This document shows positions 1 to 8,938 of a stretch of DNA of 64,000 nt, piece after piece. The stretch's first letter is position 1. Every line of letters begins with the position of its first letter. The notes beneath the pieces are model-generated. The model made no database searches. It saw only the letters and a program-made list of their open reading frames with translations, and was not told the DNA's origin. Source of the DNA: Micropruina sp. GTDB lineage: Bacteria > Actinomycetota > Actinomycetes > Propionibacteriales > Propionibacteriaceae. Position numbers and translations under genes: made by a program. Location of the stretch: NCBI GenBank assembly GCA_016711105.1, contig JADJTO010000004.1:1-64000 (forward strand). Direction: 5' to 3'.

Positions 1-2
1 GG

Positions 3-353
3 CAGCCGCGTCCACGCCGCAACCGGCACCTGGCTGGTGCCCTGTTCGAGTCGTTGGCCGCTCAATCGGTGCGGGTTTACGCCGAGGCGGCCGGTGCGCG
101 CGTCGGGCACCTGCGCACCAAGAACACCGACCATGAGATCGACCTGATCGTCGAAGCTGACGACCGCTCCACGGTCGCGATCGAGGTCAAGCTCAGCGAC
201 ACCATCCGACCTGCCGACATCGAACACCTGAACTGGCTCGGCCAACAGCTCGGCGACCGCCTGGTCGAACGGATAATCATCTACACGGGCAAACTCGCCT
301 ACCGCCGCCCCGACGGCATCGCAGTCGTCCCGCTCGCACTTCTGGGACCCTGA
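3..353 (+). CDS. C-terminal part of a DUF4143-type ATP-binding protein (5' end outside window)
   Basis: The frame is open from the window edge to a TGA at 351-353. The visible residues run LAGALFESLAAQ, then HLRTKNTDHEIDLIVE, then AIEVKLSD. This is the usual pattern of the C-terminal DUF4143 nuclease-like fold of AAA ATPases, where a G-ALFE helix precedes a D-x-V/I strand and a later EVK strand. The N-terminal ATPase domain would lie before the window. A TTG at 54 could be mistaken for a start, but homologous residues continue upstream of it, so it is internal. The role of this family is poorly known; many members sit in accessory regions. Confidence 0.7.
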   Translation, partial: QPRPRRNRHLAGALFESLAAQSVRVYAEAAGARVGHLRTKNTDHEIDLIVEADDRSTVAIEVKLSDTIRPADIEHLNWLGQQLGDRLVERIIIYTGKLAYRRPDGIAVVPLALLGP

Positions 354-576
354 ACGACCCCCGATGTCGATGCCTGTTTGTCGATTTTGGCTGCTCCTTG
401 GGAGACGGCGACGGCTGACGGACACGATCCCGGTTGGAGTCTCTGCTCCGGTGTCTCATCGCTCGTCAGTCTCTGAAGCCGGGATCGTTCGGCGGCCGAC
501 GGTTCACCCATAGAGAGCCCAACACCCTTGCATCCCCGATCGCCTGCGAAGCCTGAAACGTCGTACGGTCGGAGTC

Positions 577-1452
577 ATGACGCCGGCCGCAGAGATCCAT
601 GGAGACAAACGCCTTCCCGCGGGGTTTCGCCACACCCACGCATCGGAGGAGGCTCGGGCGATTGCCGAGGCAGGCATGATCTTGAGGGTCCAGGTCGGTT
701 CTGGGGTTCACGGCACGTCGATCAACGGCCAGGACGACCGTGACGAGATGGGAATCTGCCTGGAGCCCGCTCGGTTCGTCACCGGCTTGGCGCGCGTCCC
801 CCGCGGCATCGACGGAGCAACCGCCGAGGTCGAGTTCGAGCAGTACCAGCGGCACACCGTGTGGGACCAGCCCGGGGGCCTGGCAAACCGCTCCGGCGCG
901 GGAGATCTGGATGTGGTCATCTACTCGGCCCGTAAATGGTGCCGCCTGGCCTTGGCCGGGAACCCCACCGTCCTGCTTGCACTCTTCATACCCGACGAAG
1001 ACGTGGTCTACCGAAACCGGATCGGAGCAGAGTTGGTGGACAACGCGCATCGCTTCGTCTCCACGCTGGCCGCCGGCCGGTTCCTCGGTTACCTGCAGGC
1101 TCAGCGTGCTGCGATGACCGGCGACGTGGGAGCCCACACCAACCGACCCGAGTTGGTCGCCATGCATGGCTACGACACGAAGTTCGCGATGCACGCACTA
1201 CGCCTCGGCGTCCAGGGGTCGAACTCCTGACCACCGGCCGGATCACCCCTTCCGGTGCCCGATCCGCACGGCAGCTATCTTCGTCAGGTCCGGCGAGGCG
1301 AGGTGGCGCTGGACGAGGTAGTCACGCAGGTCGACCAGGCCGAGCAGCGCTTGGCGGCCCTGCGCGACTCCTCGGATCTGCCCGCGGAGCCGGACCGCGC
1401 GTGGGTCGATGAATGGCTGCATCGTGCGCACCTGTCGTACTGGAACGCCTGA
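577..1452 (+). CDS. RlaP-like predicted nucleotidyltransferase, frame broken twice
   Basis: A nucleotidyltransferase of the DNA polymerase beta superfamily (RlaP/COG3541 type). The hallmark GSGVHGT is followed by GQDDRDEMG, giving the metal-binding Asp residues. GDLDVVIYSARKW, LAGNP and HGYDTKFAMHALRLG follow as in the family. The frame stops at 1230, but the family's tail appears just after: ELLTTGRIT is read in another frame at about 1214-1250, and DPHGSYLRQVRRGEV continues to 1452 in the original frame. One base seems missing near 1213 and one extra near 1250. The corrected length is 291 residues. Either the gene is truncated or the two indels are read errors. ATG 577 is the longest start; the conserved core starts at the M in MILRVQVGSG. 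Confidence 0.7.
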
Positions 1453-1600
1453 CAACGCGCCACCGAACGGCAGTTGCGGGCCTGCATCGCACGACGCAAC
1501 CTGGCCGGGCGAGCTGGCCGACTGCAAGGCCACCTCGGAGTGCTCGGCCCACGTACCCCCGAATTGGTGACACGGACGCTTGTTTGTCGGGGATCAGTGT

Positions 1601-1870
1601 TCAGTACGGGGTGGGGTCGCGACTCGCCCGGAAGGCGACCTTGTCGAGCTTGGTACACCATATTGGGCGCGTGCGATCGGACGAGCGGACCTGGTACGCG
1701 AAGGGCTCGGGGAGTCCCAGCGGAGGCCTCGATCTTCGCCGAGCCGAGTTCACGGGCCTCGTCGATCGCTGGCGCGAGGTCGCTGTCGTGGGACGCCAAG
1801 ATCACCAGATCGACGTCGTCGCGGGCGGCACCGCTCGTGCGCGCCTTGATGAGCTGTTGCGCGAACAGGA
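1601..1870 (-). pseudogene. Remnant of an NYN-domain (PIN-like) protein
   Basis: Read on the minus strand, the stretch DDVDLVILASHDSDLAPAID is typical of the NYN fold, where an Asp-rich pocket follows a beta strand. It continues ELGSAKIE. The sense then passes to another frame, which reads PEPFAY, then PIWCTKLDKVAFRASRDPTPY and a stop at 1601-1603. This matches the expected end of small actinobacterial NYN proteins. No start codon is visible and the N-terminal Asp motif is not found, so the gene is broken in at least two ways. NYN proteins are predicted RNases; this copy should not be functional as sequenced. Confidence 0.5.
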
Positions 1871-2096
1871 GTGGGTCAACCAGAGACTCGTGGCGGTCCG
1901 GAGCGGGGGCGGCCCTGGGAGGCGTTCATCGCAGAGCCTCACGAACGCGAAAAGATCCCCACCAATCCCGCGAGGGACGGTGGGGAGCTATGGGTGAGAC
2001 TGGACGGCGTGGACGAAAGTGCGAGAAGCGAGACCGCGCAGTCCACACAACCTGCGGCCATTTCCAGGTTTGACGCAATCGCCCTGTGGTCAAGGC

Positions 2097-2924
2097 TCAG
2101 TGGTTGTCTGTTTCGGATGGTGTCGGCGTGGCGCTGGAGCCGGCGCGAAATCCGGCTTGGTAGGCCGTGAGGAGTCCGGCGGCCAGGATGCTGCGCATGT
2201 CCCTTCTGAGGAGTTGGTGCTGGCGTGGGTCGTTGAGAACGTCCAGGACGTGGTTCCCGCGTTTGAGATCGAAGAGTCGTCCCGCGCCGCGGCCGATTCG
2301 CCAAGCGCCGGCCAGACTGGCATCGAATTCGTTGATGGCCAGCGCCTCTTCGTCGGGCCAAAGCTCATCGCCGTAGGGACCCTGTGACCCGGCCTTCAGC
2401 AATTCGAGCAGGTCGGTGGCGTCCCTGGATGTATCGAAGTGTCGATCCCGCCACGCCAGCGTCTTGAGCGCACTCTGTGCCTCGATCGACGCCACGGGTA
2501 TGCGTAGGCCGTGGGGCAGGATCACCGTGTCCGGTGCTGCGGCCGCCTCGCGGAGCCCGACAACATCGAGTTCGTGGCCATCGGCGAACGTGACCGTATC
2601 GCCGGATTCGATACCCCCGAAGGGGACGATGTCGACCTCAACGCCACGCACGAGGACCTTGTGTTCTGCCCCCCTGGCGGAGGCAAAGCCTCCAGTGAAC
2701 TTCAGGAACTGCTGCCGCCCCTCCACTGCGATGGCAATGTCGACGTCATTGGTGGCTCGCACGACAGGGTGTCCCGAGGGGAGATGGACCACCAGATCAC
2801 GGGCCGCAGCGCCGATCAGGACCCACCGCAAACCCAGTTCGCCCGCCCGACGGTGCAAGTCCGCGATGACGTCCAATGGTGCTGGGTGGTCAATCCGTGA
2901 GGAAAGATCGAAGGTTCGGGTCAT
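2097..2924 (-). CDS. AbiEii-like nucleotidyltransferase, probable toxin of a type IV toxin-antitoxin pair
   Basis: A 275-residue protein with a minimal nucleotidyltransferase core. LIGAAARDLVVH near residue 37 is followed by RATNDVDIAIAV near 57, giving the D-x-D metal ligands, and by VEVDIVPFG near 95. This is the arrangement of the AbiEii/AbiGii toxin family, whose members transfer nucleotides and block growth. Its start lies inside the end of the upstream gene (35-base overlap), so the two are almost certainly co-translated. The C-terminus is Ser/Thr/Pro-rich. Assignment as a toxin rests on the fold plus the partner gene; some family members may have other substrates. Confidence 0.7.
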   Translation of the reverse strand: MTRTFDLSSRIDHPAPLDVIADLHRRAGELGLRWVLIGAAARDLVVHLPSGHPVVRATNDVDIAIAVEGRQQFLKFTGGFASARGAEHKVLVRGVEVDIVPFGGIESGDTVTFADGHELDVVGLREAAAAPDTVILPHGLRIPVASIEAQSALKTLAWRDRHFDTSRDATDLLELLKAGSQGPYGDELWPDEEALAINEFDASLAGAWRIGRGAGRLFDLKRGNHVLDVLNDPRQHQLLRRDMRSILAAGLLTAYQAGFRAGSSATPTPSETDNH

Positions 2925-3945
2925 TCGCCAGCCACCTCCTGGCCGCGGTCTCGGCGCGCGGATCGGCGAGCGCGATCAGGTCGGCGTACACCACCGGCGC
3001 AGGCGCGACAGGCACCACCGCGCGAGAGGCGCCGTCGTGCTCCGCCACAGGCGTCCAGGACGCCTTCCTGACACAAACCGCACCCTGCGGGTCGGGACGT
3101 AACCGCGCGGCGGAGATCAGCGGACCGACCTGGCCGTGCACATACAGGTCGAGTGTCGCCGGCCGGATGACATCACCGCTCCCCGCGGCCGCGGCCTCAC
3201 CGGACAGGACGGCCGGCAGATCGTCGGCCCGTGCGATCAGGTTCGCGACAGGCCAAGCGCTGGTGTAGCGCCCCAGCAGGGTCTCGTCCCGGGCCCCGCC
3301 CGCATACTCGGCCACCCAGCCGTGCAGCAACCGCTGCCAGTGCTCACGATCACCGCGGGTGGAGTCGGGGCCTGGTAGCCGGTCATAGCCTGCCGCCCGG
3401 AGGGCCTTCACGATCTTCTGCACCGATCCCAGCGACACATGCGTCCGGACCTGGATGTCCCTCAAGGGCGCCGCGATCAAATGCGGCGCATTCAGGATCG
3501 CGAGAACCACGGGCAGGGCAGCCCGTCCAAACAAGGGCGTGGCGGTCCTCGTCGCCGCACCCACGGTAGGCCTCAGTCCCTCGATCTCGACCCGGACGCC
3601 GGGCGCACGGATGAAAGCATTGCCTGCGGAGTCGACGAAGTTGACACCCCGCTCGCGCAGCAACCGCGCGACGGTCGCCGTCACGTGCGTTGTCGCCAGC
3701 AGGGTTCCGTGCGCTCCCGGGGTGCCCACCAGCCCGATCGTGGACGGCCGCACCTGGGCCTTGACCTGCAACGGCAGCGTGATGCCGACCCCATCAACCT
3801 CGACCCTGACGTCGCCGTCCGCTCCGCTGTCCCTACTCCCAGCATCACGGAGACGCCAAGTCAGATGGACGCCGCGCTCGGCCAACACGCCGGCCGCGGC
3901 AGCGAGGATGTTCTCACCCTCAGCCCCTGCGATCATTGCGTCCAT
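2890..3945 (-). CDS. AbiEi-like antitoxin/transcription factor of a type IV toxin-antitoxin pair
   Basis: A 351-residue protein encoded just before, and overlapping, the AbiEii-like gene. The middle holds a winged-helix-like stretch, DIQVRTHVSLGSVQKIVKAL (about residues 175-194), preceded by the segment around LLRERGVNFVDSAGNAF, as in large AbiEi-family antitoxins with a DNA-binding domain. Known AbiEi proteins repress their own promoter by binding inverted repeats, and counter the toxin. Here a perfect 7-base inverted repeat begins directly upstream of the start codon, which fits autoregulation. The ATG at 3945 was chosen because the repeat abuts it and the protein would begin MDAMIAG. Confidence 0.65.
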   Translation of the reverse strand: MDAMIAGAEGENILAAAAGVLAERGVHLTWRLRDAGSRDSGADGDVRVEVDGVGITLPLQVKAQVRPSTIGLVGTPGAHGTLLATTHVTATVARLLRERGVNFVDSAGNAFIRAPGVRVEIEGLRPTVGAATRTATPLFGRAALPVVLAILNAPHLIAAPLRDIQVRTHVSLGSVQKIVKALRAAGYDRLPGPDSTRGDREHWQRLLHGWVAEYAGGARDETLLGRYTSAWPVANLIARADDLPAVLSGEAAAAGSGDVIRPATLDLYVHGQVGPLISAARLRPDPQGAVCVRKASWTPVAEHDGASRAVVPVAPAPVVYADLIALADPRAETAARRWLANDPNLRSFLTD

Positions 3946-3966
3946 ATGTTCATGCTACGTGAACAT
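3946..3966. promoter_or_regulatory. Inverted repeat upstream of the AbiEi-like gene, candidate operator
   Basis: ATGTTCA at 3946-3952 and TGAACAT at 3960-3966 are perfect inverted copies separated by seven bases. They lie immediately before the start codon of the minus-strand antitoxin-like gene. AbiEi-type antitoxins are known to repress by binding such repeats, so this is the natural operator candidate. The binding itself is an inference. Confidence 0.5.
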
Positions 3967-4232
3967 GCCTGTGATGTGAACACCCCACACGAGCAATCAC
4001 GACTCCATGGCCCAACACCTACCGCCGTCCCAGCTCGACGCGCGCCCCATAGGTCGCCGAACGATCAAGTGACCGAAGTCGAGGACGAGCGTCGTCACTC
4101 CCCCACTGACTGACCGGCGGCGACAAGACCCCGCCCTCATCCCTGGAACGGGGCCTGTTTGCGTCAACCGCGGCGATGACACAAGGCCCGCGGCCCCGTT
4201 GTTGTCAGCGTTGTTGTCAATAAGGGAAAGAA

Positions 4233-4262
4233 GCGGCCCCGGACTTGTCCGAAACCGCTTCT
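4233..4262. terminator. Stem-loop, possible transcription terminator
   Basis: AAGCGG at 4233-4238 pairs with CCGCTT at 4257-4262, and inside it CGGAC pairs with GTCCG around a two-base loop. No clear T run follows on either strand, so this is a likely structured terminator or scar-edge hairpin rather than a textbook intrinsic terminator. The bases from 3967 to 4232 contain no gene that I can support. Confidence 0.4.
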
Positions 4263-4280
4263 GACTGATTGTTATACCGT

Positions 4281-4390
4281 CGGGCTGACAGGATTTGAAC
4301 ATGTGCCGGACGCCTCAGGCGAGTGGTGTCTGACTGGCCCGTTCATACCGTTCAGCGTTGTCAACCGGGCATTGCGCAGGCGGCGGCCCT
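4281..4390 (-). repeat. tRNA-Pro 3'-end scar A, probable old attachment site
   Basis: The 22 bases at 4281-4302 are identical to the 3' part of the intact tRNA-Pro gene (36913-36934). The following ~85 bases are not tRNA. They are similar to the stretch after the second scar at 30989-31075, sharing blocks such as TGACTGGCCCGTT and AGCGTTGTCA. A tRNA fragment followed by shared non-tRNA sequence is what is left after a tRNA-targeting integrase inserts an element. Similarity to copy B stops near 4385, where an IS remnant begins, and resumes near 5868. Confidence 0.65.
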
Positions 4391-4479
4391 TGGCTCAGCC
4401 CCTACGTGTCAGGGTTGGGTGAGTCCACCGGTTCATAGCAAGTCCGCCTCGTGGGGCGAGTTGAAGGATCACCAATCTG

Positions 4480-5860
4480 ATGAGTAAGAGGTTCCCGGTC
4501 GCGTTGGTCGCGGCGGAGGATGGTGTTGTGAGTTCCTCTCGATTCCTGACGGTTCAACGCGTCGTTCGTTCAGCCGGGTCAAAGCTGAAGTACCTGGCCG
4601 AGTACGAGTCGGCGGCGAGACGCCAGGGCAACGCGTTCCGCGGGGTGAAGGGCTGTACTCGCCGCTGATCTCGGACGCGCAGGCAGCGTGACGCCGGCCT
4701 GCTGGAAGGGAAGAGCGGTGGAGCCGGTCGGGCGACCCAGCGCCGTCCAGCGGAGAACGCCCGGTTAGAGCGCGACTGCGCAAGACCGGGCGAGCGAGAC
4801 ACGGCGCAGACCGCGCTGGAGATCATGGGAAATACGCCTCCTGGAGCAGATCTCCAGAGAGCGCGGCCCCGACGAGCGGTCACCGAGGCGCTGATGGGTA
4901 CATGTGGAGTTGACCGGGGCGGGCGTACCGACCTGTCAGGCGGCGGCGCGACCGGGGTGCCGCGGGCCACCGCGACCCGCATCGCCCGGCAGCACCACCT
5001 GACCGGAACCGGTCGCTCCGCCCGGCGCCGGTGAACCACCACGCTGGAAGGCGTGGTGTTGGCGACGCTCAACAGTGACGAGTTCGTCGACAGCCGCCGT
5101 TCAGGTCTACGATCCTCGAACGCGGCCAATACCGAGCTCGGTGTCGACGATGCCGGGTCCTGGCCGAGAACCGGCAGGTCGGGAGCGTCGCCGACAAGCG
5201 AGGCACCCGCCAGGAAGGTCCCCGAACTGATCGCGACCGCACCCGGGCAGGTCTATACGTGGGACACGCCGGCCCGGTCAAGGGCACCTACTACGACGCG
5301 TACGTGATGATCGACATCTTCTCCGCTACATCGTGGGCGCCACCGTCCACGCCTGCGAGGACGGACTACTCGCCAAAGAAATGATGCGGGACGCCTGGAT
5401 CCACGGCACCCTCAGGTCGAGCACTCCGACGGCGGCCTCGATGACCTCGAAGACCGTCAGGACCTGCTCGCCGACCTCGGCGTGACCGCGTCCGATCCCG
5501 ACCCCACGTCTCCAACGACAACCCATACTCGAAGCGCTGTTCAAGACGATAGCACCCGTCTTCCCCGACCGATTCACCCCTGCCGAGGCCCGCGAGTTCC
5601 TCAGCCAGTTCGTCCACGCCTAACCACCACCACCGGCACACCGGGATCGGCAGCACACACCCGCCGACCCCGGCCGACCCTCGACAAAGACCGCGACACC
5701 GCCCTCGATGCCGCACGCCACGCACACCCAGAGCGGTTCGGCACCCGAGCCACGACCCGACCCAAGATCCTCAACCGCGAACCCGCCACCTGGATCAACC
5801 AGCCACCCGGACCAGCCCCAACTCCGCCTAACACCCACCGGCCTCACCCGCCGTGACAAG
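4480..5860 (+). pseudogene. Decayed IS3-family transposase inserted next to scar A
   Basis: Pieces of one transposase appear in order but in changing frames. LKYLAEYESAARRQG comes first, then LLEGKSGGAG, TALEIMG and a VTEALM segment. LATLNSDEFVD, ARKVPELIATAPGQVYTWD and TYYDAYVMIDIF follow, and the end reads ARHAHPERFGTRA and WINQP. The middle pieces are the helper domain and the rve catalytic core of IS3-type transposases. At least six frame changes and an internal stop make it dead. It lies exactly between two blocks that are contiguous in scar copy B, so it is an insertion into the older element. Confidence 0.7.
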
Positions 5861-5899
5861 TTCCGAGCGGGCCAGACGCGCCCGGTTTCGGACATTGTT

Positions 5900-6005
5900 T
5901 CTGGCACGAATCTGGCACGCCTACTGGGGTCTTGGAGGCGAGAGGAGGGGCCGTGGCGGACCCTGTCGGCCGGTTGGAGCACCAAGCCGAAGACGCCGTG
6001 CCAGA
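5900..6005. repeat. TCTGGCACG repeats beside integrase copy A
   Basis: TCTGGCACG occurs at 5900-5908 and 5911-5919 as a direct pair with an 11-base period. The inverted form CGTGCCAGA is at 5997-6005. The same layout is found beside integrase copy B (31119-31138 and 31229-31237). Single or paired copies also sit left of scar B (30921-30929) and beside the intact tRNA (36857-36876). Such repeats near a tRNA-targeting integrase are candidate arm-type binding sites. Confidence 0.5.
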
Positions 6006-6312
6006 TTCTGGCCCGGAGGAACACGCTGGCGGAGGAACACACGTGGCACCCGACAGCGGTTCGGCAACGTCCGCAAGCTCCCTCCGGCCGCCTCCCAAGC
6101 ACGCTACACGGCCCCGACGGCAGGAGCATCGAGCGCCCATCACCTTCGACACCAAGGGCGACGCACAGACCTGGCTGGCGCCGCAGTCCGCGGCCATCAC
6201 GGAATCGCGCTGGAAGCCCGCTCCCCCGCCGAACGCCGCGACCTGAAGCCCAGGACCCGATCGGAGTACAAGGGCGTCCTCACCGTCCTGGAGGAGACGA
6301 CCTGGCGTAGCG
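5953..6312 (+). pseudogene. N-terminal remnant of a tyrosine integrase, copy A
   Basis: It starts at a GTG after a GGAGG-type ribosome site and reads VADPVGRLEHQAEDAVPDSG, close to copy B at 31173. It then changes frame (RQRFGNVRKLP), changes back (EHRAPITFDTKGDAQTWLA, then SAAITESRWKP) and changes once more (ERRDLKPRTRSEYKGVLTVL). These are the N-terminal SAM-like DNA-binding and core-binding parts of phage-type tyrosine recombinases. The catalytic domain is gone, replaced near 6312 by a transposase fragment. This copy reaches slightly further than copy B but is more damaged. Confidence 0.65.
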
Positions 6313-6586
6313 GTCTGAAGAACCGGGCTGTGGCTTGCGATTTCTCTCCCTGGCGGGCGGGGCGCAGCAGGTCGATCCCGGCGTGGTTGAGGTGTTCTCC
6401 GCAGTCGCGTCCGTAGTAGCCCTTGTCGGCGATCACGGTGCGCCGGCCAGGGCGGGACGCGAGTGCGGGGGTGGCGAGCAGGTCTTCGAGCACGTCACGC
6501 TCATCGGTCTTCGCCCCGACCAAAGCCCACCCGAGCGGTAGGCCGTGCAGGGTGCACACCCGGTGTGTGTGCCGCGACTGCGGCAT
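6313..6586 (-). pseudogene. Fragment of a DDE transposase
   Basis: On the minus strand it reads HTHRVCTLHGLPLGWALVGA, then DERDVLEDLL, RRTVIADKGYYGRD and DLLRPARQGEK, and ends FFRPLRQV. This is the middle of an IS5/IS982-like DDE transposase, with the catalytic Asp in IADKGYYG. Both ends are missing. The left end joins the integrase remnant and the right end joins the 3' part of the next gene, so it has lost its terminal repeats. Confidence 0.6.
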
Positions 6587-7716
6587 GCAGTTTCGCGATA
6601 GTCAATGCCGGATCAGCTGTCTTGATGAATACGACGAGTGCTGCCTTGCTGTCGCGCCAGACGAGATAGCTGAGCAACTGATCCAGAGCATCGGTCACCG
6701 CCTTCGAGCCGCGCCAAATCTTGCACTCCGCGATGAAGGCATTACGGTCTCCATCGCGGATCAGGATGTCCGTCTTCCCACTCCCGTTGAACAGCTCGCC
6801 GCCGGCCGCACCCCGCCAGTAGCCGTTCAGGTTCCCGAGCAGAAGATCCCTCAACTCCTCCTCGTCGAGCTTGTCGGTGGTCTTCGGCGTGCGCTCCAGG
6901 GAGGTTGCCCAGGACCGAACGACGTCGAGGACGTCTCGGTAGATCGCTTCCTGAAGTATCGGCTCGGGCACAAAACCGGACTGAGCTTTTCGCGTCTGGA
7001 GCGTCACCATCTTTCGATGGGCGGCCACTGGCTGGCGCGGAGCCGTCGACGTGCGCACCGGGATGCCCAGGGCATCCTCAACAGCTCGATCGTTGAGGAT
7101 GCGCTCCTTTCGGCTGGCGTGGGCGCTCCGGATCTCCTGCGCCGCAGTCTGCCGGAACCTGGCGAGGTCAGCGTTTGCCCAGCCAACCCGCTGGTTGATG
7201 TCTTGCCTGACCCCTTCGATCTGCCCACGGATCGCATCAGCACTGAGGGTCCTCCCGAGGACTTCTACGACGATGGATCTCCCCGTGACCGTGCCGCGCG
7301 TTGGGCTCATGCTGAACGTCGAGGCTGGCTTGGTAGTCGAGCATCTCGGCGGTGCCGGAAACGGGGAACGAGACCACGATTTTGCTCGCTGGGACGGTGT
7401 AGATCCGATCCGGGTCGAACTGGTCCCGAACTTGAGTCGACACTTCTGTTACAGGACTGCGCGTGGCAGCGTCCCAGTCAACGACGAGATCCGTCGGCAT
7501 GTGCTTGTCGAAGCGCGGCCACCAATACATCCACATTCTCGCTGAGCAGATCATCCGGAGCCATCCCCGCCAGGTCATCCAGCGCACGCATCAGACGCCC
7601 ACGTAAGTAGTCCTCGAGCCGCCTCGCACTGCCCCACACGGCCAGACCCCTCGTCGTCGCTCAAGTCGAACCCAATCGGCTCGTGGTCGAGCCTACTTTC
7701 AAACCCGGACTGGAGT
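6587..7716 (-). pseudogene. Broken hypothetical protein with a nuclease-like C-terminal domain
   Basis: The main frame (to 7310) has KLDEEELRDLLLGNLNGYW, then GAAGGELFNGSGKTDILIR, NAFIAECKIWRGSKAV and QLLSYLVWRDSKAALVVF. The D...ECK spacing followed by a Q-L helix resembles the PD-(D/E)xK nuclease fold, which I infer rather than know for this family. The N-terminal half continues upstream in other frames: VVSFPVSGTAEMLDYQAS, then LLSENVDVLVA, then RRLEDYLRGRLMRALDDLAG. This requires at least two single-base frame changes (near 7320 and 7510). The 5' end is cut by the IS3 element at 7717 and the 3' end by the DDE fragment. Confidence 0.5.
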
Positions 7717-7741
7717 GTTCCCGAAAAAGTGGAGGCCATGT

Positions 7742-8569
7742 TTATGCCGCGAGTTCGTGGATGTGTCGATATCCTAGCTCGTATTCGTGGGGTGTCAAAT
7801 AGTTGAGTGTTGAGTGCCTGCGTGTGCGGTTGTAGTACGTTTCGATCCACTCGAACGTTGCTTTAGTGACTGCTTTCAGGTCTGGCCAGGGACGGGTATG
7901 GATCAGTTCCTTCTTGTAGGTGGCGAAGAAGCTTTCCGCGACGGCGTTGTCGTAACAGATCCCGGTCCTTCCCAGTGAGCGGCGAACGTTGTTACGTCGG
8001 CAGAAGCGGGCGAATTCGCGGGAGGTGTATTGCGTTCCGCGGTCGCTATGAAAGATGACTTTCCCTTTCGGTCGTCGATGGGTGATCGCCATTTTGAGCG
8101 CGTCTGTGACCAAGTCGGTGCGCATGTGGTCGGCCACCGCCCAGCCCACCACGCGTCGCGAGTGGAGGTCGATGACCGTCGCCAGGTACACCCAGCCGTT
8201 CCAACTCTTGATGTAGGTGATGTCGCCGCACCAGCGCTGGTTCGGCTTCTTGGCGGTGAAGTCCCGCCCGATCAGGTCAGGGGCCGGCACGGGCCGGTCG
8301 CCGGGCACCGTGGTCCTTTTCCACGCTCGCGGGTGCCGTCCCTGCAGGCCTGCAGCCTTCATCAGTCGCCACACCCGCTTACGGCCCGCGCGATGGCCAA
8401 GAGCTGCGAGCGCGGCGTGCATCCGTCGCACCCCAGGGTTGCCCTTCAGCTCCTCAAACAGGGTCCCGATCAGACGCAGCAACGTCTGATCGGCACGATC
8501 ATGGGACGAGGTGGGGCGGGTCCGCCACGCGTAGTAGCCCGACGTTGACACGCCCAGCTGCACGCACAT
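7742..8569 (-). CDS. IS3-family transposase OrfB, intact
   Basis: 275 residues. The helper domain at the N-terminus has YYAWRTR and NPGVRRMHAAL. The rve catalytic core follows: NQRWCGDITYI gives the first Asp, VIFHSDRGTQYTS the second, and GICYDNAVAESFFATYKKE the Glu. The end, YYNRTRRHSTLNYLTPHEYE, is complete. In IS3 elements OrfB is made as an OrfAB fusion by a -1 frameshift, and OrfA alone does not transpose. OrfA of this copy is damaged, so it is probably inactive unless the damage is a read error. Confidence 0.85.
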   Translation of the reverse strand: MCVQLGVSTSGYYAWRTRPTSSHDRADQTLLRLIGTLFEELKGNPGVRRMHAALAALGHRAGRKRVWRLMKAAGLQGRHPRAWKRTTVPGDRPVPAPDLIGRDFTAKKPNQRWCGDITYIKSWNGWVYLATVIDLHSRRVVGWAVADHMRTDLVTDALKMAITHRRPKGKVIFHSDRGTQYTSREFARFCRRNNVRRSLGRTGICYDNAVAESFFATYKKELIHTRPWPDLKAVTKATFEWIETYYNRTRRHSTLNYLTPHEYELGYRHIHELAA

Positions 8570-8621
8570 GAACTCGACCGGGTACTCTTGGCGTCGGCCC
8601 AGTCCGCGATAGCAGCGAAGA

Positions 8622-8912
8622 TCACTGCTGGTCTTTCGCGAACCAGGCCGCCACTTTTTTTGCGAACTCGGCCTCCATCTTCAATCGTCGATTCTCATCA
8701 CGCAGCCGCTCCAGTTCGGAACGCTCGTTTCTCATTCAACGGCCGGTCGGGTTCACCGCCAGCGTCACGTGCTTTCTTCACCCATTTCCCCAATGTCATC
8801 TCATGGACGCCAATATTCGCGCAACTTCCGCGATCGCACGCCCGTCATTGAGCACGAACTCTACCGCGGACGCCTTGTACTCCGCGGTAAACGCCCTCCT
8901 TGTTGATCCCAT
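8622..8912 (-). pseudogene. IS3-family OrfA, frame broken
   Basis: It starts MGSTRRAFTAEYKASAVEF at 8912 with the HTH segment GRAIAEVAR. The frame is then lost because one A is missing where CGA AAT ATT would be expected. It is restored further on by one extra A in GAGAAACGAG, and the rest reads ELERLRDENRRLKMEAEFAK (leucine-zipper-like coiled coil) and FAKDQQ to a stop at 8622. The two changes cancel in length. They are in A runs and could be sequencing errors. Confidence 0.65.
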
Positions 8913-8938
8913 CTTCAGCTCCTACAGATTTCAGGAAC

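Larger units (their letters stand above)
7717..8938 (-). mobile_element. IS3-family insertion sequence (about 1.2 kb)
   Basis: It carries an OrfA-OrfB pair read on the minus strand. The ends are imperfect inverted repeats: GTTCCCGAAAAAG on the plus strand from 7717, and GGTTCCTGAAAT read inward on the minus strand from about 8939. The length of about 1.22 kb fits the family. I see no convincing target-site duplication. It separates a broken nuclease-like gene on the left from the broken end of an alpha/beta hydrolase on the right. Confidence 0.65.

Noticed and set aside
426..486. GATCCCGG and CCGGGATC, inverted about 45 bases apart
   Set aside because: Short arms, wide spacing and no gene relation; expected by chance in GC-rich DNA.
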